Source: GCA-2862585 sp036340235 (lineage in GTDB: Bacteria > Bacteroidota > Bacteroidia > Flavobacteriales > UBA7312). From it: 11,921 nucleotides of DNA. The stretch lies in contig JAYYZE010000019.1 in the NCBI GenBank assembly GCA_036340235.1, positions 1 to 11,921 of the forward strand, read 5' to 3'. Positions 1 through 6,262 of the stretch are shown piece after piece (positions within the stretch are counted from its first letter, which is position 1; each line of letters opens with the position of its first letter). The position numbers were made by a program, and so were the translations under genes. A model generated the notes under the pieces. The model saw only the letters and a list, made by a program, of their open reading frames with translations. It made no database searches and was not told the DNA's origin.

Positions 1-375
1 TTTATCGTTCAACACGACTTCTATTTCTTCGGCCTCATTGATGACGTGTTTGTTGGTAACTACGTAGCCATCTTCTGAAATGATAACTCCTGAACCACTG
101 GCTACCTTTTCGGTGGGTTGGTTATAATACCCTCTGCCAAAAAAGGGATGATAATAGCGGTAATATTCATCTTCTGTAAATTTTGATTTAATATGAACTA
201 CCGCCTCTACCGATTTTTCGGCGGAATAGGTAAAATCAACATATCGTCGATCTTCAGAATTGACAGTTGTGAAAGTTGGTTCGACGGCAAAGGCATCTTT
301 TTTGGTAAACGATTGAGCGAGTTGGACGATTATGGCTCCTAAAATAACATATCCTAAAATGCTTAATTTATTCAT
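1..375 (-). CDS. HtrA/Deg-family trypsin-like serine protease, N-terminal fragment
   Basis: This is the first 125 codons of a gene that runs off the left edge, so the catalytic Asp and Ser and any PDZ domains are not visible. Translation from the ATG at 375 gives a single hydrophobic N-terminal segment (about residues 4-20, a signal peptide or anchor), a linker, a Tyr/Phe/Gly-rich patch (about 71-85) and then the start of the protease fold, ASGSGVIISEDGYVVTNKHV. This matches the HtrA block that normally reads TNNHV, and His110 is the catalytic histidine. Members of the family are periplasmic proteases or chaperones that remove misfolded envelope proteins. A TAnnTTTG box at 404-411 implies a leader of about 24 nt, and AGGA lies just before the ATG. 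It lies downstream of the NlpC/P60 gene on the same strand, but probably has its own promoter. Which Deg paralogue it is cannot be told from the fragment. Confidence 0.9.
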   Translation of the reverse strand, partial: MNKLSILGYVILGAIIVQLAQSFTKKDAFAVEPTFTTVNSEDRRYVDFTYSAEKSVEAVVHIKSKFTEDEYYRYYHPFFGRGYYNQPTEKVASGSGVIISEDGYVVTNKHVINEAEEIEVVLNDK

Positions 376-403
376 AGTTCCTAACTTTAGTTACATTAGG
401 TAA

Positions 404-411
404 CAAAAATA
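404..411 (-). promoter_or_regulatory. Predicted -7 box (TATTTTTG) for the HtrA gene
   Basis: It fits the Bacteroidota TAnnTTTG consensus exactly, with its final G 29 bases before the ATG. No clear -33 TTG is present. Instead a perfect 10-bp palindrome (TGTTTAAACA, 424-433) lies where the -33 region would be. A second imperfect hairpin (CCTAA...TTAGG, 380-400) occupies almost the whole predicted leader. Either could be an operator for envelope-stress control; that is inference. Confidence 0.5.
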
Positions 412-439
412 AGGCGAAAATATTGTTTAAACAGCTTAG

Positions 440-1204
440 TTAGAGAATGCTTTTTATCAATCTCAACTTGTGGGTGTGTTTGCGTTCTTCGGCATTGAAA
501 ATGCCTTGTTGGTCAAGGCGATCTATACGTACTTTTCCAGAAGCATGAATAATGGAATTGTTCTCTAAAATAATACCTACGTGAATGATTTTTCCTTCAT
601 GGTTATCAAAAAATGCCAAATCACCTGGCTCTGATTCTTCGATAAAACTAAGGGTGGTGCCAATGTCGGCTTGTTGGTAAGCATCTCTAGGAATTTCTTT
701 TCCTTGTAGTCGGTATATCATTTGGGTAAGGCCCGAACAATCGATTCCGAATGGTGTGCGCCCCCCCCATAGGTATGGCGTGTTGAGGTAAAGCATGGCA
801 TTATCTATCATTTGGGATTTTTCCATACTGCCTTTTGTCGTACTGCCTTCATGAATAAACGATTTATCTTTAATAGAAAATTGCCCATCCTTGTAAAATG
901 GTAAGCTAGACCCCAAGGGAATGGTTTGATGGCTGTCAGAACTGACAATATCTAGTAATTCGGTACTAACTGTAGGTTCGTTTCTTTCTAGTTCTTCAAA
1001 GGTTGACTTGTCAATTTCTACCCATTGTTTGTTGCAAATCCATCCCTCGTATTTGTCATGAGCTAGACGAATCTTACTCCATTTTTGCCGTTTTTCTAAC
1101 ACCTTGAAATGTTCGCCAAAAAGAATTTGGTTGACCATTTCACTTTTATCCGATGCTTCAGATCGAATGGGTACTATCGCTAATTCACAAATGCCATACT
1201 TCAT
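440..1204 (-). CDS. SH3b + NlpC/P60 cysteine peptidase (cell-wall peptide hydrolase)
   Basis: A 254-residue protein counted from the ATG at 1204; a TTG nine bases upstream is rejected because it lies in the probable promoter. The N-terminal domain (about 8-64) looks like a bacterial SH3 domain. The C-terminal NlpC/P60 domain (about 130-254) carries the catalytic Cys156 in DCSGL, His208 in HVGI and a third polar residue, His220, in IHAS. The family cuts the gamma-D-glutamyl-diamino acid bond in peptidoglycan peptides. The domain order resembles YkfC and dipeptidyl-peptidase VI. No signal peptide or lipobox is visible, which suggests a cytoplasmic role in recycling imported muropeptides rather than wall hydrolysis; that is inference. 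Codons 146-148 (Trp-Gly-Gly) are written as a run of eight G. The gene follows the thiolase terminator and has its own promoter box. Confidence 0.92.
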   Translation of the reverse strand: MKYGICELAIVPIRSEASDKSEMVNQILFGEHFKVLEKRQKWSKIRLAHDKYEGWICNKQWVEIDKSTFEELERNEPTVSTELLDIVSSDSHQTIPLGSSLPFYKDGQFSIKDKSFIHEGSTTKGSMEKSQMIDNAMLYLNTPYLWGGRTPFGIDCSGLTQMIYRLQGKEIPRDAYQQADIGTTLSFIEESEPGDLAFFDNHEGKIIHVGIILENNSIIHASGKVRIDRLDQQGIFNAEERKHTHKLRLIKSIL

Positions 1205-1210
1205 CGGTAA

Positions 1211-1218
1211 CAAAAGTA
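1211..1218 (-). promoter_or_regulatory. Predicted -7 box (TACTTTTG) for the NlpC/P60 gene
   Basis: It matches TAnnTTTG exactly. Its final G is 7 bases before the A of the ATG, so transcription should begin within about two bases of the start codon and give an essentially leaderless mRNA. The box begins inside the T-tract of the thiolase terminator. No -33 TTG is seen at the right distance, so the call rests on the -7 box alone. Confidence 0.45.
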
Positions 1219-1247
1219 AAAAAAAAGCCCACTTAAAGGTGAGCTTT
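1218..1247 (-). terminator. Rho-independent terminator of the thiolase gene
   Basis: On the minus strand a 9-bp stem (AAAGCTCAC / GTGGGCTTT) with a 6-nt loop is followed by a continuous T-tract. One pair is G-U when read on the minus strand but would be C-A on the plus strand, which supports minus-strand use. It lies about 21 bases past the thiolase stop codon. Confidence 0.85.
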
Positions 1248-1268
1248 ATTATTTATTAATGGGTGTCT

Positions 1269-2447
1269 TTATAGTGCTTCAATGACCATGGCAGACGCTC
1301 CACCACCTCCATTACAAATGCCAGCAGCCCCTAATTTACCATTGTTTTGCTTTAATACATTGATTAAAGTAACAATTATTCTCGCTCCTGAGCAGCCAAG
1401 AGGGTGACCTAGCGATACCGCACCGCCATTTACATTAACTTTAGATGCATCGATACCTAACTCTTGAATATTAGCTAGTCCTACCACTGAAAAGGCTTCG
1501 TTTAATTCAAAAAAGTCAACTTCTCCAATGGGTATGTCGGCTTTGGCCAAAGCCATAGGGAGTGCTTTTGATGGGGCAGTAGTAAACCATTCTGGCTTTT
1601 GAGCTGCATCGGCATAGCTGACAACTTTAGCTAATGGTTTTACTCCTAATTCTTGAGCTTTTTCGGCACTCATTAGTATGAGGGCAGCCGCTCCATCATT
1701 GAGGGTAGAAGCATTAGCCGCTGTCACGCTGCCTTCTTTTTCAAATACAGGACGTAGGGTTGGGATTTTTTCCATTTTTACGTTTTTGTATTCTTCATCT
1801 TCTGAAATAACAAGTTCATCACCTCGTCGTTGTGGCACAGAAACAGGAACGACTTCATCCGTAAATTTGCCAGTAGACCAAGCTTTAGCGCTTCTATTGT
1901 AGGATTCAATGGCAAAGGCATCTTGTTCTTCTCTAGTGATATTTTTTTCTTTTGCACATAGTTCGGCACAATTACCCATGTGTACCTTGTTGTACACGTC
2001 GGTGAGTCCGTCTTTGACTAGTCCGTCAGTAAGTGTCATATCGCCCAGCTTTTGACCATTTCTACCTTTATCAAAATAGTGAGGAACGGATGACATGTTT
2101 TCCATTCCTCCTGCAACTACAACATCGTTGTCACCGCATATGATACTTTGAGCCGCCAACATAATGGACTTCATTCCGGAGGAGCATACCTTGTTGATAG
2201 TGGTGCATGGAATATTTTGATCTAGTCCCGCCCCTAAGGCGGCTTGTCTGGCGGGTGCTTGCCCTAAATCGGCTTGTAACACATTGCCCATATATACTTC
2301 GTTAATTTCTTTGGCATCAATACCGGCATTATCAATAGCGCCTTTGATGGCTATACTTCCCAGTTTTGTAGCCTTAATTGAAGATAGAGAACCCCCAAAA
2401 CTTCCCATTGGTGTTCGCACGGCTGAAACTATGACAACTTCTTTCAT
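1269..2447 (-). CDS. Acetyl-CoA C-acetyltransferase (biosynthetic-type thiolase)
   Basis: A complete 392-residue thiolase, the usual length for the AtoB/PhaA/ThlA type. These enzymes reversibly condense two acetyl-CoA to acetoacetyl-CoA in the cytoplasm. Visible signatures are the nucleophile Cys88 in NKVCSSGMKS, NEAF at 316-319, His348 in GHPLGCSGAR and the second catalytic Cys378 in CNGGGGAS. All catalytic residues are present. The opening segment VVIVSAVRTPMGSFGG is typical of the family. Longer-chain 3-ketoacyl-CoA thiolases share the fold, so a beta-oxidation role cannot be excluded. It stands alone, with no other fatty-acid or ketone-body genes in the window, and ends at a clear terminator. 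A weak -7-like box (TAAATTCG on the minus strand, 2478-2485) lies about 31 bases before the ATG. There is no Shine-Dalgarno sequence; the leader is A-rich. Confidence 0.96.
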   Translation of the reverse strand: MKEVVIVSAVRTPMGSFGGSLSSIKATKLGSIAIKGAIDNAGIDAKEINEVYMGNVLQADLGQAPARQAALGAGLDQNIPCTTINKVCSSGMKSIMLAAQSIICGDNDVVVAGGMENMSSVPHYFDKGRNGQKLGDMTLTDGLVKDGLTDVYNKVHMGNCAELCAKEKNITREEQDAFAIESYNRSAKAWSTGKFTDEVVPVSVPQRRGDELVISEDEEYKNVKMEKIPTLRPVFEKEGSVTAANASTLNDGAAALILMSAEKAQELGVKPLAKVVSYADAAQKPEWFTTAPSKALPMALAKADIPIGEVDFFELNEAFSVVGLANIQELGIDASKVNVNGGAVSLGHPLGCSGARIIVTLINVLKQNNGKLGAAGICNGGGGASAMVIEAL

Positions 2448-2505
2448 TTTTATGTTTTTTAGATTGGATACTGCATGCGAATTTAACTAAAATGGATATT
2501 TGTAT

Positions 2506-2513
2506 TACATTTG
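2506..2513 (+). promoter_or_regulatory. Predicted -7 box (TACATTTG) for the 7TM-HD gene
   Basis: An exact TAnnTTTG match in the 90-base gap between the divergent thiolase and HD genes. It predicts a start site near 2518 and a leader of about 20 nt to the ATG at 2538. It also argues against the in-frame TTG at 2511 as the start, because that codon lies within the promoter box. No -33 TTG is evident. Confidence 0.45.
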
Positions 2514-2537
2514 TTGATAGAATATTTAGTTTGGGAT

Positions 2538-4643
2538 ATGCCATTTAATCTTCCTTTCGATTTGAGAAATAATTACTACAAGATTCAAAAAATTGCGTTG
2601 TTTCTTGTAGCAACTATCCTAATTGTGTGGATGTTTCCCAACAAAGCATCATTCAAATTCGAATTTCAGAAAGGAAAACCTTGGATGCATGAAAATTTGA
2701 TAGCCCCATATGATTTTCCTGTCATGAAAACTTTTGATCAGATTGTAGCTGAAGAAGATCAAATACGAGCTAGTTTGCGTCCTACTTTTGTTGTTGATCC
2801 GTCAGTTTATGAGATTAAAGCTGAAGAGTTTATCAATAGTTTTGAGCAGAAATGGGCAGTTGATAAAGAAGTGAAAAAAGATATACGATTTACCTTTTTT
2901 AATCTTAACAAAAACAAAAAACGAAAATCTAAAAAAGAGAAATTGGCTTTCTACGGGCTAAATATCCTAGAACAACTATATGATAAAGGCATTGTTCAGC
3001 TTACGGATAATATCGAAAGTAAGGACGAGGACTTTGAAATCTTGGTAATGAGAAATAATATAGGTGAAACACAAAGATTGGGTGATATGTTGACTATAGA
3101 GTTGGCATCCAAAAAAGCCTATGATTTGCCAAATTTACAGCAAAATGAACGCGACTTTTTAGCTCCTTTAATACTACAATCACTCAAGCAAAATGTATTC
3201 TTTGATGAAGAAGCAACCAACAAAATGCTAGAAAGTGACCTAAATGCTATTTCCAAAGGATTAGGCAAAGTTCAGAGGGGTGAAGTGATTATTTCAAAGG
3301 GCGAACTCGTTACTGAAGCCAATTTTCAAAAAATAGAATCTTATCGCTCTAGATATGAAAGCGAAAACTGGCAAGAGAATAGTGAAAGTTGGCTTAGTTT
3401 AGGTCAAATATTGTTGGTGTTAGTTGCTCTTTCGATACTTTATCTTTTCTTACAACAGTTTAGAGTTGAAGTATTCAATGACAACAAAAAGGTGTCGTTT
3501 ATTTTAACATTAATTATTTTAATTGTTTTCATGGCCTCTTTGTCCTTATTGGCCTATATTAAGCTGATATTCTTGATGCCCTTTTGCTTACTGCCCATTA
3601 TCATTAAGGCATTTTTTGATACCCGTTTAGCCTTATTTACGCATTTGATCAGTATTATCATCATTGGTTTTGTAGTGCCCAATAGCTTTGAGTTTATTTA
3701 TCTTCAGCTGATGGCTGGTATCGTTTCTATCTTATCTGTTTTACAAATGTATAAACGAGCACAATTATTTGTGTCAGCAGCAAAAATTATTGGAATATAC
3801 TTCATAACCTATTTTGCTATGGCATTAACTCAAGAGGGAAGTGTCGATAATATTGATTGGATGAACTTTGTTTGGTTTGCAGGAAATGGTGCTCTTACGT
3901 TATTTGCTTATCCATTAATTTTTGCATTTGAGAAAACGTTCTCATTAGTCTCAGATGTTTCTTTACTAGAATTGTCTGACACTAACAGTCCTTTGTTGCG
4001 TGATTTGGCGCAAAAGGCACCAGGTACTTTTCAGCATTCCATTCAGGTTGCTAATTTAGCAGAAGCAGGCATACTAGAGATTGGTGGAAATGCCTTATTG
4101 GTTCGTGCTGGTGCACTATATCACGACATTGGGAAAATGAAAAACCCTCAATATTTTATTGAAAATCAGGTTTCGGGTGTAAATCCACATGATGAATTAG
4201 AATACGAAGATAGTGCCAAGATAATTATTGAACATGTTAAAAATGGAATTGAAATTGCTAAAGAGAATAACCTTCCTGATGAATTGATAGATTTTATTAG
4301 AACGCATCACGGCACTACCATGGTTGGTTATTTTTACAAACAACACATGAAAAACTTCCCACAAGACTTAAGTTCTGCGGATAATTTCAGATACAAAGGA
4401 CCAGAACCTTACTCTAAGGAAACAGCTGTGCTGATGATGGCTGACTCTGTGGAAGCAGCTGCTAAAAGTTTGAAATCACCATCGTTAGAAAATATAGATG
4501 TTTTAGTGGAGAATATTATTGATTTTCAACTCGAAAAAAACCAGTTTTCGAATGCGGATATTACCATGAAATCCATTACAAAAATCAAACAGCTATTTAA
4601 GAAAAAACTTCAAAGCATTCATCATCTCAGAGTAGAGTATTAA
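2538..4643 (+). CDS. 7TM-HD family phosphodiesterase (PgpH-type, probable c-di-AMP hydrolase)
   Basis: A 701-residue membrane protein with the full PgpH-type layout. It has one N-terminal membrane helix (about 17-33), a long extracytoplasmic region (about 34-287, the 7TMR-HDED domain), seven further hydrophobic segments (about 288-463), then a cytoplasmic HD domain (about 495-645). The HD metal ligands are visible: His500, His529-Asp530 in YHDIGKM, His566, the His590-His591 pair in RTHHGT, and Asp636 in MADSVEAA. Characterised family members hydrolyse cyclic di-AMP to pApA. That nucleotide controls osmolyte balance and wall homeostasis, and the outer domain is thought to sense an external signal. 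The ATG at 2538 is chosen over the TTG at 2511 because of the promoter box and because the sequence from residue 30 on is family-like. The gene stands alone, and its stop lies 2 bases from the convergent dioxygenase gene with no terminator between. Substrate is inferred from family. Confidence 0.93.
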   Translation: MPFNLPFDLRNNYYKIQKIALFLVATILIVWMFPNKASFKFEFQKGKPWMHENLIAPYDFPVMKTFDQIVAEEDQIRASLRPTFVVDPSVYEIKAEEFINSFEQKWAVDKEVKKDIRFTFFNLNKNKKRKSKKEKLAFYGLNILEQLYDKGIVQLTDNIESKDEDFEILVMRNNIGETQRLGDMLTIELASKKAYDLPNLQQNERDFLAPLILQSLKQNVFFDEEATNKMLESDLNAISKGLGKVQRGEVIISKGELVTEANFQKIESYRSRYESENWQENSESWLSLGQILLVLVALSILYLFLQQFRVEVFNDNKKVSFILTLIILIVFMASLSLLAYIKLIFLMPFCLLPIIIKAFFDTRLALFTHLISIIIIGFVVPNSFEFIYLQLMAGIVSILSVLQMYKRAQLFVSAAKIIGIYFITYFAMALTQEGSVDNIDWMNFVWFAGNGALTLFAYPLIFAFEKTFSLVSDVSLLELSDTNSPLLRDLAQKAPGTFQHSIQVANLAEAGILEIGGNALLVRAGALYHDIGKMKNPQYFIENQVSGVNPHDELEYEDSAKIIIEHVKNGIEIAKENNLPDELIDFIRTHHGTTMVGYFYKQHMKNFPQDLSSADNFRYKGPEPYSKETAVLMMADSVEAAAKSLKSPSLENIDVLVENIIDFQLEKNQFSNADITMKSITKIKQLFKKKLQSIHHLRVEY

Positions 4644-4645
4644 TT

Positions 4646-5521
4646 CTATTTGATAAATACGCGTTTAGCATCTAATTTCAACCCATCAATTGAAAGCCTT
4701 AATACATAAAGACCTGCTCTTAAGCTTGGTTTTTTAAAAGTCAAATTTCTTATTCCTTTTTGAAAAGTCTTACTCACTAATATGTGCACTGAACGACCTG
4801 ATACATCACACATATCAATAGTAACTTCAGCATGTCTGCTACAAAAAAACTGAACTTCAATGTAATCTGAAATGGGGTTTGGAGAAATAGATAACAGCTT
4901 ACTTCTTTGATCATTTCTGTTATAGTCAGGCAAACTGACTGTGCTTGGGTCTATGTCCAAGTAAATATCGAACACACCGTTTAGGTTTTCGTTATTATCT
5001 GTTGTAAGTGAGATAATACGCTCAGAAGCGGAAGGGTTAGAGGCCCATGGGTCAATATCTATAGTCGTATCGCCTTCGAAATACAATTGAGTGAAAAATT
5101 CAGGATTGTTTTCGCAGAGAACCCTATAATGGATATGACTAGGTCGATAGTATGTGCCATTAAGGTATTTTCCTGCTTGAATACTTTCAAAGGAATAGTT
5201 TCCTGCTTCATCGGTATAAAATTTACCTCTGTAATTTACCTCCTCGTATGCTCCTTCGTTGTTGGCGTGCCATACGTCTACAAGAGCGTTGGGAATGGGT
5301 GTAACACAATCTTTAGCATAAACAGTGCCTGTAATGTACAGTCGTGGTACTCCAACTATAGACGGTGCTATATTGCTAATAGGAAGAATATCATCAATAA
5401 AAAAAGGCCCTTTTGGATCACTAGTGGTGATACATTCATTTTGAGAGAGAATTGATTTAAAAGGTACAATAGGAAGTATTGCGGCACTTAGAATTGATTT
5501 TAGGGCTTTTCTTCTTTTCAT
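4646..5521 (-). CDS. Secreted intradiol ring-cleavage dioxygenase-like protein with T9SS sorting domain
   Basis: A 291-residue protein in three parts. Residues 1-27 are a signal sequence with a Tat-like start (MKRRKALKS, then a hydrophobic run). Residues about 36-195 resemble the catalytic domain of protocatechuate 3,4-dioxygenase, and all four iron ligands of that family can be matched: Tyr92 in HANNEGAY, Tyr119 in AGKY, and His129 and His131 in YRPSHIHY. Residues about 205-291 form a type A T9SS C-terminal sorting domain, from SISPNPISDYIEV to LRAGLYVL and the basic end KRVFIK. The protein is therefore predicted to be exported through the outer membrane and perhaps surface-attached. Intradiol enzymes open catechol-type rings using Fe(III) and O2; the substrate here is unknown and no aromatic-degradation genes are nearby. 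Its ATG overlaps the ridA stop as ATGA, which suggests translational coupling. Confidence 0.87.
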   Translation of the reverse strand: MKRRKALKSILSAAILPIVPFKSILSQNECITTSDPKGPFFIDDILPISNIAPSIVGVPRLYITGTVYAKDCVTPIPNALVDVWHANNEGAYEEVNYRGKFYTDEAGNYSFESIQAGKYLNGTYYRPSHIHYRVLCENNPEFFTQLYFEGDTTIDIDPWASNPSASERIISLTTDNNENLNGVFDIYLDIDPSTVSLPDYNRNDQRSKLLSISPNPISDYIEVQFFCSRHAEVTIDMCDVSGRSVHILVSKTFQKGIRNLTFKKPSLRAGLYVLRLSIDGLKLDAKRVFIK

Positions 5522-5898
5522 GATTTAGAGGCAATAAGAGATATTTCGACATTTACATTTTTGGGCAATACACTGACCTGTACTGCTTCCCTTGCTGGTG
5601 GGCTTTCATCAAAATAGTGTGAATATATATCGTTTATTTCAGCATATTGATTCATGTCTTTCAGAAATATAGTGCATTTCACAACATGAGAGAAGTTCAT
5701 ATCTGCGGCTTCAAGAACAGCTTTTAAGTTTTTCATTACTCTGTGGGTTTCTTGGTCAATAGAATCCGTGATTAAATCATTAGTTTGGGGGTCGATGGCA
5801 ATTTGACCAGACGAATATAAAGTGCCGTTAGATAGTATAGCCTGGCTGTATGGCCCAATGGCTGACGGAGCATTTTGTGTGCTAATAACTTTTTTCAT
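5518..5898 (-). CDS. ridA: RidA family enamine/imine deaminase
   Basis: A 126-residue protein of the YjgF/YER057c/UK114 family, full length. RidA proteins hydrolyse reactive 2-aminoacrylate and related imines made by PLP enzymes such as threonine dehydratase, and so protect other enzymes; they act as cytoplasmic trimers. Visible family features are the N-terminal block APSAIGPYSQAI with Tyr17, GQIAID, and the C-terminal signature PPAREAVQVSVLPKNVNVEI containing the key Arg103 and Glu118. The E. coli Cys107 position is Ala here, which is common. The reading frame extends further upstream into rnpB, but the ATG at 5898 is chosen because the family sequence starts there and the upstream codons lie in antisense to the RNA gene. 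The four-base overlap with the dioxygenase gene makes a two-gene operon. The promoter region is shared with divergent rnpB. Confidence 0.95.
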   Translation of the reverse strand: MKKVISTQNAPSAIGPYSQAILSNGTLYSSGQIAIDPQTNDLITDSIDQETHRVMKNLKAVLEAADMNFSHVVKCTIFLKDMNQYAEINDIYSHYFDESPPAREAVQVSVLPKNVNVEISLIASKS

Positions 5899-5918
5899 TG
5901 TACTAAGATAGTATTTTT

Positions 5919-5926
5919 TACTTTTG
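5919..5926 (+). promoter_or_regulatory. rnpB promoter (-33 TTG at 5898-5900, -7 TACTTTTG)
   Basis: Both elements of the Bacteroidota housekeeping promoter are present: TTG, an 18-base spacer, then an exact TAnnTTTG. The final G lies 5-6 bases before the start of the P1 helix of the RNA. The TTG overlaps the last base of the ridA start codon on the other strand. Confidence 0.65.
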
Positions 5927-5927
5927 T

Positions 5928-5934
5928 CAAAGTA
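5928..5934 (-). promoter_or_regulatory. Probable ridA -7 box (TACTTTG), interleaved with the rnpB promoter
   Basis: On the minus strand TACTTTG is one base shorter than the TAnnTTTG consensus. It ends 30 bases before the ridA ATG and has a TTG 20 bases upstream (5955-5957). Together with the rnpB box it forms an inverted repeat, TACTTT / AAAGTA, around a 4-base centre (5919-5934). Confidence 0.45.
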
Positions 5935-6224
5935 GTAATAGACTTCATCGCTTTCAATTGGAAGAGGAAAGTCCGGACACCATAGAGCAGCATAGCGGAT
6001 AACATCCGTCCACCGAAAGGTGAGGACCAGTGCAACAGAAAGCAAGTACAGTTCGGCTGTAGTGAAATCAGGTAAACTCTATGCGGTGCAATGCCATGTA
6101 TACCGAGTTTAAGAATGGCTCGTTCGACCTCGGGGGGTAGGCAGCTCAAGTTTATTAGTAATAATGAACGTAGATAAATGATGAAGGCCTTTGGGTAACA
6201 GAATCCGGCTTATGAATTACTATC
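5931..6224 (+). ncRNA. rnpB: RNase P RNA (catalytic RNA subunit)
   Basis: RNase P RNA removes the 5' leader from pre-tRNAs. The universal 5' core strand is at 5964-5977 (GAGGAAAGTCCGGA), and the matching 3' core strand is at 6198-6212 (ACAGAATCCGGCTTA). Between them are further family blocks: AGTGCAACAGAAAG (6030-6043), GTGAAATCAGGTAAACTC (6062-6079), and GTAGATAAATGATG (6171-6184). The ends are set by pairing of TAGTAAT (5933-5939) with ATTACTA (6216-6222), the P1 helix. At about 294 nt the RNA is compact for a bacterial type A molecule, but both core strands are intact. The stretch 5899-6262 contains only this gene, its promoter and its terminator; short reading frames crossing it are not genes. 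Confidence 0.95.
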
Positions 6225-6251
6225 AGCTGCCCCTAGTGGGCAGCTTTTTTT
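6225..6251 (+). terminator. Rho-independent terminator of rnpB
   Basis: A perfect 8-bp stem (AGCTGCCC / GGGCAGCT) with a 5-nt loop is followed by a run of seven T. It starts immediately after the P1 helix of the RNA. The T-tract runs directly into the -7 box of the next gene. Confidence 0.92.
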
Positions 6252-6258
6252 ATATTTG
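6251..6258 (+). promoter_or_regulatory. Predicted -7 box (TATATTTG) for the 6263-7195 gene
   Basis: An exact TAnnTTTG match whose first T is the last T of the rnpB terminator tract. The final G is 5 bases before the A of the ATG at 6263. With the rnpB start as a yardstick, transcription would start at the ATG itself. No -33 TTG is visible within the terminator stem region. Confidence 0.45.
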
Positions 6259-6262
6259 TTCG

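Noticed and set aside
1678..2490. Open frames of 63-74 residues opposite or within the thiolase gene
   Set aside because: The thiolase frame carries all catalytic motifs; the overlapping frames have low-complexity translations without family features.
5895..6149. Minus-strand reading frames across 5895-6149, including an upstream extension of RidA to 6045
   Set aside because: They are antisense to rnpB, and the RidA family sequence begins at the ATG at 5898. Nothing in the extra residues looks like protein.
6191..6262. TTG start at 6191 for the secreted hypothetical protein
   Set aside because: It would place 24 codons inside rnpB and its terminator and bury the signal peptide; the ATG at 6263 gives a clean one.
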